The notes under the pieces are model-generated. The model was given only the letters and a program-made list of their open reading frames with translations. It searched no databases and had not been told where the DNA came from. Below, one piece after another: positions 7,177 to 14,572 of a stretch of DNA of 32,263 nt (its first letter is position 1; every line of letters starts with the position of its first letter). The translations under genes and the position numbers were made by a program. The DNA is taken from positions 1 through 32,263 of IMG/VR virus record IMGVR_UViG_3300009433_000024; one strand, given 5' to 3'. The DNA is from a virus.

Positions 7177-8778
7177 ATGGCTTTAGGTATAAAATTAGGA
7201 ATTATAGCATCAACATTTCCTCAAACACCTTCATTCACCAACACATATTCTCTATCGATGGATGGTGTGGATGATACAGTTAACTTTCAAAATGAGTGGT
7301 TTGCTCCAAGTACACCATCTCAAACAACAGGTAACACAGTAGGAACTATTTCTTTTTGGGTAAAATTACCAACAAATATATCTTCAGGTGGTTTAATGGG
7401 TATGGTTAGTATTAATGTAGGTTCAAATAGTAAGCCATTAATTTGGCTTTTGTTTAATAGAAGTGCAAGTTCAACTGGGAGGTATATTAGAGCATATGTT
7501 AGTGGTGCAAATTCTACACAAACTGGGGTACTACAAAACCAACAGTTTTTTATTTATGATGATAGTAGTACTACTTACCCAAATTCAGGAATTACTTTTA
7601 GCGCTGATACTTGGTATCATATAGCAGTAGTACACGACAAAGACGCGACAAATAGATACAAAGCATATATAAACGGAAATGAATTTTTAATTCCTAACAC
7701 AACAGGAACAGGTAGTAATGGAGAGAGAACAATTGGCGAAATGCCTTATAGCTTACCTTACAATCCAACTGCTTTTGGAATAACCCCTAATGTTGATTTA
7801 GGATTTTCAAGAACAAGTTCAAGTGGGGGGTTACAATATTTTGAAGGCAATCTTGATGAGGTGGCTTTTTGGAATAGTGCTTTAACCTCTGAAAACGTAA
7901 CTTCAATTTACAATTCAGGAGTACCCAACGATTTAACAAGTTTAAATCCTGTTGCTTGGTACAGAAATGGCGATAACGGAACTTGGAAAAGCCCTCAATG
8001 GCTAATCCCTAATAATAGTAATGTTGCTAATTCAAGATTTTCAAATTATAGTTTTGAGTATGATGGAGTTGACGATTATGTACAAGCACCTTTAGATGGC
8101 ACATCAACAGGTGGAATATTAGCTGCTTCAGATAGTGATGTAGAATTAACTATTTCTTTTTGGTTTAAATTAAATGCTGGTGCTAATCCCGCAGGAGTAT
8201 TTCAATGGGCAAATTCGTTAAGTGATGGTACACCTTTTCTTCTGCTTCAACAGAACTTAATTCCAACAAATGTTAAATTTGTTATAGATGGGGGTTTTCG
8301 CACACCAATAAATGTAAATTTAAGTCAATGGTATAATATGACATTAACAAGAACGGCATCAGATAATACTTGGAGAGCTTATTTAGATGGTGTTGAGGTT
8401 ATTAGTTATGATGATGGTGGTACAATTACTAATAGAGCATCAGCAACAGATATTTATTTAGGCAATGGGTATGGTGGTTATGCTCCCTGTAATATTGATG
8501 AGTTTGCAGTTTGGAATAGTGTACAAGATGTAGCTACTATTTACAATTCAGGAGTACCCACAGATATTTCTTCACTTTCCCCTGTTGGATATTGGAGAAG
8601 TGAAAATTCAACATTCTTAACTAATTGGACTGTTACAGATAATGGTAGTGGTGGTAATGATGGAACTTCTGCAAATATGACCATAGAGGATAGAGTAGGA
8701 GATGCACCAAATAGTTCAAATAATGCAGTTAGTTTTAATATGGATGAAGTTGACAGAGAAACAGATGTACCAACTTAA
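7177..8778 (+). CDS. LamG-domain protein, two modules with two C-terminal repeats
   Basis: The 533-residue protein holds two tandem LamG jelly-rolls, at about residues 20-270 and 285-480. Each opens with a 'Y.S...DGVDD' strand ('SLSMDGVDDTVNF', 'SFEYDGVDDYVQAP') and closes with 'N(L/I)DE(V/F)A.WNS' and 'IYNSGVP'. They are joined by a 'WYRNGDNGTWKSPQWLIPNN' linker that recurs in the next gene (55 of 60 bases identical). The tail carries two 12-residue units, NMTIEDRVGDAP and NMDEVDRETDVP, separated by a short Asn/Ser linker. There is no signal peptide or catalytic motif. It is most likely a virion-borne adhesion protein binding host surface glycans. Confidence 0.82.
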   Translation: MALGIKLGIIASTFPQTPSFTNTYSLSMDGVDDTVNFQNEWFAPSTPSQTTGNTVGTISFWVKLPTNISSGGLMGMVSINVGSNSKPLIWLLFNRSASSTGRYIRAYVSGANSTQTGVLQNQQFFIYDDSSTTYPNSGITFSADTWYHIAVVHDKDATNRYKAYINGNEFLIPNTTGTGSNGERTIGEMPYSLPYNPTAFGITPNVDLGFSRTSSSGGLQYFEGNLDEVAFWNSALTSENVTSIYNSGVPNDLTSLNPVAWYRNGDNGTWKSPQWLIPNNSNVANSRFSNYSFEYDGVDDYVQAPLDGTSTGGILAASDSDVELTISFWFKLNAGANPAGVFQWANSLSDGTPFLLLQQNLIPTNVKFVIDGGFRTPINVNLSQWYNMTLTRTASDNTWRAYLDGVEVISYDDGGTITNRASATDIYLGNGYGGYAPCNIDEFAVWNSVQDVATIYNSGVPTDISSLSPVGYWRSENSTFLTNWTVTDNGSGGNDGTSANMTIEDRVGDAPNSSNNAVSFNMDEVDRETDVPT

Positions 8779-9429
8779 AAAAGGAAAATTATGAGATTCG
8801 GACCATTACCACCTTCATTTAACAACACCTATTCGTTAGCATTTGACGGGGTGGATGATTTTGTTAATTCAGGTGCTTCAACTTTAAGTGGTGAAACTGC
8901 TTTAAGTATTTCTGCTTGGGTTTATCCTACTTCTTATGGAGATGCTACTGCACCAAGTTTTGTTAGTACAGATGCAGCATCACCAAGAGCATTTTATTTA
9001 GGTTTATTTAATGGAACAAATTTTAGATTTAGTTTAAGTACAAACGGAACAGCTTTAACTTCTTTAGACACTGCTGCAGGTACAGTAGATTTAAATGTAT
9101 GGCAACACATTTTAGTTACTTGGGATCAAGTTAATTTAAAACTTTATAAAAATGGGGTTTTATTAAAAACAGTAGCTACAACATTCGCAAGTAATGGAAC
9201 TTTCACAACTACAAATGATTTATTAATAGGTGCAAGAAGGTCAAGTGCAGGATTTTTTGAAGGTAATATAGATGAGGTTGCAGTTTTTAATTCAGTAGTT
9301 GATATTGCTGATGTTTGGGATGGAACAGGTGAAGCAACAGATTTAAGTTCTATTAGTGGTTTAACTAATTGGTACAGAAATGGCGACAACGGAACTTTTA
9401 AAAGTCCCCAATGGCTAATCCCTAATAAT
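7957..9429 (+). repeat. Pair of 60-bp repeats encoding the LamG inter-module linker (7957-8016 and 9370-9429)
   Basis: Bases 7957-8016 and 9370-9429 differ at 5 of 60 positions and encode the linker WYRNGDNGT..SPQWLIPNN in two neighbouring LamG genes. Near-identical DNA at module borders is a natural site for homologous exchange of LamG modules. Confidence 0.85.
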
Positions 9430-10748
9430 GAGAATAAAACCAAATTTTCAAATTATAGTTTTGAATATGATGGGGTGGATGATTTTGTAAATATTTCAAA
9501 TCCTATTCCTTTAGGATTAACATCTATTTCATTTTGGATGAAATCTACTCATTCTGGAAATGACAGTATAACAAGTGGTTTAGGTAATTTAAGTTTTATA
9601 GGAACAACTCCTTTAGTACGTCTATCGGGTTTAAATTATAGATACTTTGCAGACCAAGCTTCTAAATTTGATGGAGAATGGCATCATTGGTTTTTATTAA
9701 TTGCTGGTTCTGGACAAAGTGATATAACTAACTCAAGATTATTTGTAGATGGTGTAGAAATATCAAGTGGAATAACTGTAAATTCTGTACCACCTTCTTC
9801 TTGGACAAATTCAGAAATAGGTAGGGGGTTTTATGGAAGTATAAATGCATCAATAGATGAGTTTGCAATATGGCAAAGTGATGAAACTGCAAACATTAGT
9901 ACTATCTACAACTCAGGAGTACCCACAGATATTTCTTCACTTTCACCTGTTGGATATTGGAGAAGTGAACAAAGTAATTTTACAGATAATTGGTTAGTTG
10001 ATAATTCAGCATTAAGTAACTATTCTACAAGGTCATTTGCTTTTGATGGGATAGACGATTACATACCTGTAAATGGTTCTATTATATCTTCGGCAGGGGA
10101 TATGACTATTTCAAGTTGGGCAAATTTTTCAAGTTTAGCAGGGGTTCAAGGGATTTTTGATAGTGCTAATTTTTATAGGTCAGGTTTTAATGGTGGTTTT
10201 TCTTTTAGAACTATTGGCACAAATTTAGATGTTGCTTTTTCAAATGGAACTGTTTTTAGCTCTTATAGTGCAAGTACAGGGTTATCAACTTCTGGGGGTT
10301 GGTATCATTTAGCATTCACTTTTAATAATACAACAAAATTAGGAACATTTTATTTAAATGGTGTTGCATTTGATACATACACTTTTACAGGTTTTGACAA
10401 TGCAGATTTAGTTAATGGTGGTGTAATTGGTAGAGCAGTAAGAATTAACTCATATTGTTTTACAGGTTTTTTAGACGAAATATCAATTTTTAATAGCATA
10501 GTAGATGTAGCTACTTTATACAATTCAGGAGAACCTGCAAGAATTGAGGGTGCAGTTGCACATTGGAGAATGGGCGAAGATGCAACATTTAATACTAATT
10601 GGAATGTACCTGACCAAGTTGGAAGTGCAACAGGAACAAGTGCAAATATGACAATAGCAGATTTAGAGGGTGATGCACCTAACTATACAGGTGGTGGATT
10701 ATCAAATAATATGACCATAGAGGATAGAGTAGGAGATGCACCAAATAG
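8674..10748 (+). repeat. Pair of identical 41-bp repeats in the C-terminal tails (8674-8714 and 10708-10748)
   Basis: The two 41-bp copies are identical and encode the NMTIEDRVGDAP tail unit plus the following Asn in the genes ending at 8778 and 10812. Exact identity at the 3' ends of both genes points to recent duplication or gene conversion. Confidence 0.88.
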
Positions 10749-10812
10749 CACAAGCAATGCTTTAAGCTACAATATGGATGAAGCAGATAGAGAAACAGAT
10801 GTACCTTCATAA
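8791..10812 (+). CDS. LamG-domain protein, three modules with three C-terminal repeats
   Basis: The 673-residue protein contains three LamG modules, at about residues 10-195, 220-395 and 405-585. Their opening strands are 'SLAFDGVDDFVNSG', 'SFEYDGVDDFVNIS' and 'SFAFDGIDDYIPVN', and their closing segments are 'NIDEVAVFNS', 'SIDEFAIWQS' and 'FLDEISIFNS'. The first two modules are joined by the WYRNGDNGT..SPQWLIPNN linker. The tail carries three 12-residue units (NMTIADLEGDAP, NMTIEDRVGDAP, NMDEADRETDVP). The start MRFGPLPPSFNN is shared with the 18-codon stub at 6598. This is the largest member of the paralogous array and ends the transcription unit before the box at 10823. It is likely a multivalent host-surface binding protein of the virion. 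Confidence 0.82.
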   Translation: MRFGPLPPSFNNTYSLAFDGVDDFVNSGASTLSGETALSISAWVYPTSYGDATAPSFVSTDAASPRAFYLGLFNGTNFRFSLSTNGTALTSLDTAAGTVDLNVWQHILVTWDQVNLKLYKNGVLLKTVATTFASNGTFTTTNDLLIGARRSSAGFFEGNIDEVAVFNSVVDIADVWDGTGEATDLSSISGLTNWYRNGDNGTFKSPQWLIPNNENKTKFSNYSFEYDGVDDFVNISNPIPLGLTSISFWMKSTHSGNDSITSGLGNLSFIGTTPLVRLSGLNYRYFADQASKFDGEWHHWFLLIAGSGQSDITNSRLFVDGVEISSGITVNSVPPSSWTNSEIGRGFYGSINASIDEFAIWQSDETANISTIYNSGVPTDISSLSPVGYWRSEQSNFTDNWLVDNSALSNYSTRSFAFDGIDDYIPVNGSIISSAGDMTISSWANFSSLAGVQGIFDSANFYRSGFNGGFSFRTIGTNLDVAFSNGTVFSSYSASTGLSTSGGWYHLAFTFNNTTKLGTFYLNGVAFDTYTFTGFDNADLVNGGVIGRAVRINSYCFTGFLDEISIFNSIVDVATLYNSGEPARIEGAVAHWRMGEDATFNTNWNVPDQVGSATGTSANMTIADLEGDAPNYTGGGLSNNMTIEDRVGDAPNSTSNALSYNMDEADRETDVPS

Positions 10813-10822
10813 AATAGACATA

Positions 10823-10832
10823 TATTTATAAT
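10823..10832 (+). promoter_or_regulatory. Late-type promoter box TATTTATAAT, very close to the start codon
   Basis: Only 3 nt separate the ten-base box from the ATG at 10836. If the box acts at -10, transcription would start at or just after the ATG, so the mRNA would be leaderless or the box geometry differs from T4. Confidence 0.62.
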
Positions 10833-10835
10833 AAA

Positions 10836-11084
10836 ATGGAAAAAACAGTTTTATCAAAAGAAGAAATTACACAACTTTCTACGTTACAACAACAACAAGA
10901 CAATTTAATAATCCAACTTGGTCAAATTGAATATCAAAAAAGTTTATTAGACCAACAAAAACAACAGATAAAAGAACAAATTAAATCTTTTGAAAACAAC
11001 CAAATACAATTAGCTAAACAACTTGAAGAAAAATATGGTAAAGGAACAGTTAATTTAGAAAATGGTGAGTTTGTTAAATCCTAG
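10836..11084 (+). CDS. Small coiled-coil protein, unrecognised
   Basis: The 82-residue protein is Gln/Lys/Glu-rich with heptad-like hydrophobic spacing from about residue 8 to 65 ('LSTLQQQQDNLIIQLGQIEY', 'KEQIKSFENNQIQLAKQLEE'), which predicts one long coiled coil, followed by a short 'YGKGTVNLENGEFVKS' end. It has no cysteine or membrane segment and I do not recognise a family. It is a single-gene unit between two late-type boxes, directly before the tail sheath gene, which suggests late expression and a structural or assembly role. Methionine 1 is the only methionine, so there is no alternative in-frame ATG start. Confidence 0.6.
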   Translation: MEKTVLSKEEITQLSTLQQQQDNLIIQLGQIEYQKSLLDQQKQQIKEQIKSFENNQIQLAKQLEEKYGKGTVNLENGEFVKS

Positions 11085-11105
11085 TCGATTTTTAAAGGAT
11101 TTTTT
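11076..11105 (+). terminator. Possible weak terminator before the sheath gene
   Basis: A 7-bp inverted repeat (11076-11082 with 11096-11102) with a 13-nt loop runs into a T tract ending at 11105. It overlaps the stop codon of the coiled-coil gene. The stem is A+T rich with only two G-C pairs, so this is much weaker than the terminators at 583 and 13446. Confidence 0.35.
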
Positions 11106-11107
11106 AG

Positions 11108-11117
11108 TATTTATAAA
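11108..11117 (+). promoter_or_regulatory. Late-type promoter box TATTTATAAA before the sheath gene
   Basis: The eight-base core is intact; the tenth base is A instead of T. It lies 19 nt before the sheath ATG at 11137. Confidence 0.7.
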
Positions 11118-11136
11118 CAAAATTAATTTATAAGAA

Positions 11137-12888
11137 ATGGCAGAAGTATTATTATCCCCTGGAGTATTAGCTCGAGAAAATGACGATTCATTTTTACAAG
11201 CCCAACCTGTACAAGCAGGCGCGGCTATTGTAGGTCCTACAGTAAAAGGATCAGTTGGAATACCAACATTAGTTACTACTTATAGTCAATACCAAAATAA
11301 ATTTGGGGCAGTAGTTGAAAGTGGAAGTGCTGAATACACTTATTTCACTTCAATTTCAGCTTACAATTATTTCCAACAAGGTGGAGATTCATTATTAGTA
11401 ACAAGAGTAGTTAGTGGTTCTTACACTAGTGCTACTAGTTCAAATATAGCAAATAATGACCCAACTATTACAGAAACATTTGTATTAGAAACTTTATCAG
11501 AAGGAACAAATCAAAACAGTACTTCAACTTTAGGTTCAGCAGGACAATTAGCTGATGGTACTTCAGATAATATTAGATGGGAAATTGTTTCTCCAAACAC
11601 TGCTTCTGGTACATTTAGTTTATTAATTAGAAGAGGTGATGACATTACAACTTCTAAAACTATATTAGAAACTTGGGGTAATATTTCATTAGACCCAAAT
11701 GCAAATAATTACATTGAAAAAGTAATAGGTAACTCAAAACAAACAGTAACAAATGATGCTTCAACTGGAGAATATTATGTTAAAAACGATGGTACTTACA
11801 ATACATTAAGTAATTATGTAAGAGTTAAATCTGTTGGTGCTAAAACATTAAATTATTTTGATAATGCAGGAAATGCTAAGGATGCTTATACAGGATCTAT
11901 ACCAGTTGCTGCTTCAGGAGCATTTGGTGATGCTGCAGGAGCTCCATTTGTAGGAATGGAAGCTAAATTTTATAGTAATATTGATAGTTCAAATTCCCAA
12001 GGGTTTGATAGTGATGCAATAGCAGATACAACAACAGTAGGTTCTTATTCAGTAGCTTTAAATTTGTTAGCTAATCAAGATTTATACCAATATAATTTAA
12101 TATCAACTCCAGGTTTATATGATGCTGATTATTCTTCTTTGTTAACTTCAATGGTTGACACTGCTCAATCAAGAGGAGATAATTTAGCTATAATAGATTT
12201 AGTTAAATACGCAGCACCAACCATAACTTCAGTAACATCTCAAGCATCAGGAACTGATTCTTCATATGCAGCTACTTATTGGCCATGGTTACAAACAATT
12301 GATCCTGATTTAGGAGGTCAAGTTTGGGTACCAGCTTCAACAATGATTCCAGGAGTATATGCTTTTAATGATAGATCAGGAGAAGCATGGTTCGCACCTG
12401 CAGGTTTAAGTAGAGGTGGATTATCAACAGTATTAAGAGCTGAAAGAAACTTAACAAATGGAAACAGAAACACTTTATATCAAGCAGGTGTTAATCCAAT
12501 AGCTACATTCCCTAACACAGGAGTAGTAGTATTCGGTCAGAAAACATTACAGAAAAAAGCAAGTGCTTTAGATAGAGTAAATGTTAGAAGATTGTTAATA
12601 GAATTAAAATCATATATTTCTCAAATAGCAGATAACTTAGTATTTGAACAAAATACAATAGCTACAAGAAACAATTTCTTAAGCCAAGTTAATCCATATT
12701 TAGAAAGTGTACAACAAAGACAAGGTTTATATGCCTTTAAAGTAGTAATGGATGACTCAAATAACACACCAGATGTTATTGATAGAAATGAGTTAGTAGG
12801 ACAAATTTATATCCAACCAACTAAAACAGCAGAATTTATTTACTTAGATTTCAATGTTTTACCAACTGGAGCTACTTTCCCGGCATAA
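11137..12888 (+). CDS. 18: Tail sheath protein (T4 gp18-like)
   Basis: This 583-residue protein forms the contractile sheath. It opens with the hallmark 'LLSPGVLARENDDSF' and 'AGAAIVGPTVKGSVGIPTLV', then 'TTYSQYQNKFG' and 'YTYFTSISAYNYFQQGGDSL'. The C-terminal contractile core is equally typical: 'YAPT..' counterparts at 'YWPWLQTIDPDLGGQVWVPA', 'MIPGVYAFNDRSGEAWFAPA', 'GGLSTVLRAERNLTNGNRNT', 'VVVFGQKTLQKKASALDRVN' and 'VRRLLIELKSYISQIADNLV', ending in a beta-hairpin 'EFIYLDFNVLPTG'. T4 gp18 is 659 residues; the shorter length reflects a smaller protruding middle domain. The gene is a single-gene unit with its own late-type box on each side, fitting the high dose this protein requires. Confidence 0.93.
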   Translation: MAEVLLSPGVLARENDDSFLQAQPVQAGAAIVGPTVKGSVGIPTLVTTYSQYQNKFGAVVESGSAEYTYFTSISAYNYFQQGGDSLLVTRVVSGSYTSATSSNIANNDPTITETFVLETLSEGTNQNSTSTLGSAGQLADGTSDNIRWEIVSPNTASGTFSLLIRRGDDITTSKTILETWGNISLDPNANNYIEKVIGNSKQTVTNDASTGEYYVKNDGTYNTLSNYVRVKSVGAKTLNYFDNAGNAKDAYTGSIPVAASGAFGDAAGAPFVGMEAKFYSNIDSSNSQGFDSDAIADTTTVGSYSVALNLLANQDLYQYNLISTPGLYDADYSSLLTSMVDTAQSRGDNLAIIDLVKYAAPTITSVTSQASGTDSSYAATYWPWLQTIDPDLGGQVWVPASTMIPGVYAFNDRSGEAWFAPAGLSRGGLSTVLRAERNLTNGNRNTLYQAGVNPIATFPNTGVVVFGQKTLQKKASALDRVNVRRLLIELKSYISQIADNLVFEQNTIATRNNFLSQVNPYLESVQQRQGLYAFKVVMDDSNNTPDVIDRNELVGQIYIQPTKTAEFIYLDFNVLPTGATFPA

Positions 12889-12904
12889 AAACATAAAAAT
12901 TAGA

Positions 12905-12914
12905 TATTTATAAT
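12905..12914 (+). promoter_or_regulatory. Late-type promoter box TATTTATAAT before the tube gene
   Basis: The box lies 18 nt before the tube gene ATG at 12933, in the 44-nt gap after the sheath gene. Confidence 0.7.
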
Positions 12915-12932
12915 TGAAAATAAACAATAAAA

Positions 12933-13421
12933 ATGGCAGTATTAGATCCCAATGAAATATTTTTCACAGCGTTTGAACCTAAACAAGCTAATAGATTCAT
13001 CCTTTATATGGATGGGATTCCAAGCTTTATGATTAAGGGTATAAGTGCAATAACATTACAACAAAACCCTGTTGTTTTAAATCACATTAACGTTGAAAGA
13101 AAAGTTAAAGGTAAATCAACATGGCAAAATGTTACAATGACATTATTTGATCCTATTACACCATCAGGTGCTCAAGCAGTAATGGAATGGGTAAGATTAC
13201 ATCATGAATCAGTTACAGGTAGAGATGGTTATTCTGATTTTTATAAAAAAGATTTAACAGTTAATGTTTTAGGTCCTGTAGGAGATATAGTTTCAGAGTG
13301 GGTTTTAAAAGGATCATTTGTTGTTAATACTAATTTTGGTGAATACAGTTGGGATACAGTTGATTCAGCAATTCAATTATCAGTTGAATTATCTATTGAT
13401 TATGCGGTATTAAATTTCTAA
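12933..13421 (+). CDS. 19: Tail tube protein (T4 gp19-like)
   Basis: The 162-residue product has the length of T4 gp19 (163) and its typical sequence order: 'FEPKQANRFILYMDGIPSFM' then 'IKG', 'HINVERKVKGKSTWQNVTMT', 'LFDPITPSGAQAVMEWVR', a 'SGRDGY'-like 'TGRDGYSDFYKKDLTVNVLG' stretch, and 'EWVLKGSFVVNTNFGEYSWD'. It stacks as hexameric rings to build the inner tube through which DNA passes. Its own late-type box stands upstream and a strong terminator downstream, the same arrangement as the capsid gene. Both encode high-copy virion proteins. Confidence 0.93.
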   Translation: MAVLDPNEIFFTAFEPKQANRFILYMDGIPSFMIKGISAITLQQNPVVLNHINVERKVKGKSTWQNVTMTLFDPITPSGAQAVMEWVRLHHESVTGRDGYSDFYKKDLTVNVLGPVGDIVSEWVLKGSFVVNTNFGEYSWDTVDSAIQLSVELSIDYAVLNF

Positions 13422-13445
13422 TACTTTTCTACATATTTTTTAAAT

Positions 13446-13474
13446 AGAGCTTGGCTATGTCAAGCTCTTTTTTT
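13446..13474 (+). terminator. Rho-independent terminator after the tube gene
   Basis: An inverted repeat (13446-13455 with 13459-13468, 10 bp including one G-U pair) with a 3-nt loop runs into a T tract at 13468-13474. It begins 25 nt after the tube stop codon. Confidence 0.88.
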
Positions 13475-13481
13475 ATATTGG

Positions 13482-13491
13482 TATTTATAAT
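13482..13491 (+). promoter_or_regulatory. Late-type promoter box TATTTATAAT after the tube terminator
   Basis: The box follows the terminator directly and lies 27 nt before the ATG at 13519. It gives the tail assembly chaperone gene its own expression, separate from the tube gene. Confidence 0.7.
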
Positions 13492-13518
13492 AAATTAAGT
13501 TATACCAAATAAAAGATT

Positions 13519-14262
13519 ATGAGTGAATTTAAATTCCCAACTGAAGAAGTTGAATTACCATCAAAAGGATTAATTTATCCTAAAGACAATCCCTTATCAA
13601 GTGGAAAAATAGAAATGAAATACATGACCGCTAAGGAAGAAGATATTTTAACAAATGAAAATCTAATTAAAAATGGCACTGTTTTAGATAAATTACTTCA
13701 AGCTGTAATAGTTAGTGATATTAATTTTAACGATTTAATTATAGGAGATAAAAATGCTATTTTAATTGCAGCACGTATCTTAGGGTATGGGAAAGACTAC
13801 ACATTTGAATATAATAATGAGCAAGTAACAATTGATCTCTCAGACTTACAATTAAAATATTTAGAAGAAGGTGTAATTGAAAAGGGTGTTAACTTATTTG
13901 CTTTTAAACTTCCACACTCAGGAATTGATATAACATATAAAATATTAACTCAAGGAGATGATAATAAAATTAAACAAGAATTAAAAGGAATTAAAAAAAT
14001 TCATAAAACATCTTCCCCAGAATTGTCAACAAGACTTAAACATATTATTACTTCAGTAGATGGAAATGATGATCAAAAATCAATTAGGGAGTTTGTTGAC
14101 AAATACATGTTGGCTCGAGATTCTAGAGCTTTAAGAGAACATATTAAATTAACCCAACCAGACATTAATTTAACTTTTAGTTATACTAATGAAAGAGGTG
14201 ATGAGGAGGACGCCAACATGCCTATGACTGCCGGGTTTTTTTGGCCTGACGTCACAGTATAG
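13519..14262 (+). CDS. 26: Tail assembly / baseplate hub assembly protein (T4 gp26-like), short product
   Basis: The 247-residue protein matches the T4 gp26 baseplate family (T4_baseplate, PF12322, named from memory): 'VELPSKGLIYPKDNPLSSGK' at the start, 'MKYMTAKEEDILTNENLIKN', 'LLQAVIVSDINFNDLIIGDK', 'AARILGYGKDYTFEY', and a 'MPMTAGFFWPD' ending. It lies between tube and tape measure, the place held in many tailed phages by the lambda G-type chaperone that coats the tape measure before tube polymerisation. Near its 3' end is a run of seven T residues (14236-14242) inside the FFW codons. From there the +1 (equivalently -2) frame is open for 98 more codons, described separately. The zero-frame stop is TAG at 14260-14262. 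Confidence 0.82.
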   Translation: MSEFKFPTEEVELPSKGLIYPKDNPLSSGKIEMKYMTAKEEDILTNENLIKNGTVLDKLLQAVIVSDINFNDLIIGDKNAILIAARILGYGKDYTFEYNNEQVTIDLSDLQLKYLEEGVIEKGVNLFAFKLPHSGIDITYKILTQGDDNKIKQELKGIKKIHKTSSPELSTRLKHIITSVDGNDDQKSIREFVDKYMLARDSRALREHIKLTQPDINLTFSYTNERGDEEDANMPMTAGFFWPDVTV

Positions 14263-14539
14263 AGTTACTTTATTTCAACAAATTTATGAGATTATATTTT
14301 ATGGTGGAGGAGGATATGATTTCCATACCGTATACAATTTTCCTATTTGGTTAAGAAGATTAACTCACACTCAAATAGCTAGTAGTAAACAGGCAGAAGC
14401 CGATGCTTATAAAAAATCTACATCTTCCTCTGATTCAGTTGATATAGGAAGTAAAAATATTCCTGAGCATATAAAACAAGCTATAAAAAGTACTCCAGTT
14501 AAAGCACCTTCATATGTAACAAAGTCTACTAAAAAATAG
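14228..14539 (+). CDS. C-terminal extension read by +1/-2 ribosomal frameshift (G-T-like)
   Basis: This frame opens at 14228, just after a stop at 14225, and stays open to TAG at 14537-14539. It has no ATG and no methionine codon, no GTG or TTG start, and no promoter box, so independent translation is unlikely. If ribosomes slip on the T run at 14236-14242 (+1, or -2 with re-pairing of Phe-tRNA on TTT), the gp26-like protein gains about 98 residues starting GLTSQYRVTLFQQIYEIIFY. The segment 'FYGGGGYDFHTVYNFPIWLR' looks folded and conserved in style, and a Lys/Ser-rich tail ending STKK follows. The place (between tube and tape measure) and architecture match lambda gpG-gpGT. Phage Mu is known to use a -2 shift here. 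An alternative is a one-base homopolymer error, with a true fusion or a broken gene. Confidence 0.72.
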   Translation: MPGFFGLTSQYRVTLFQQIYEIIFYGGGGYDFHTVYNFPIWLRRLTHTQIASSKQAEADAYKKSTSSSDSVDIGSKNIPEHIKQAIKSTPVKAPSYVTKSTKK

Positions 14540-14548
14540 TTTAATTAA

Positions 14549-14556
14549 TATTTATA
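14549..14556 (+). promoter_or_regulatory. Late-type promoter box TATTTATA before the tape measure gene
   Basis: The eight-base core is intact and is followed by CCCAAATATT, the most divergent extension of the set. It lies 16 nt before the tape measure ATG at 14573. Confidence 0.62.
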
Positions 14557-14572
14557 CCCAAATATTAGACTA

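Noticed and set aside
5176-10812. A diversity-generating retroelement acting on the LamG genes
   Set aside because: No reverse transcriptase gene and no template/variable repeat pair with adenine-biased differences were seen in the window.
14236-14262. A -1 frameshift at the T run
   Set aside because: The -1 frame meets TGA at 14247 within three codons, so only +1/-2 gives an extended protein.
14286-14354. A separate ATG-started small gene at 14286 after the gp26-like stop
   Set aside because: That frame ends after about 22 codons and encodes nothing recognisable; the long open frame is the methionine-free one that overlaps the T run.
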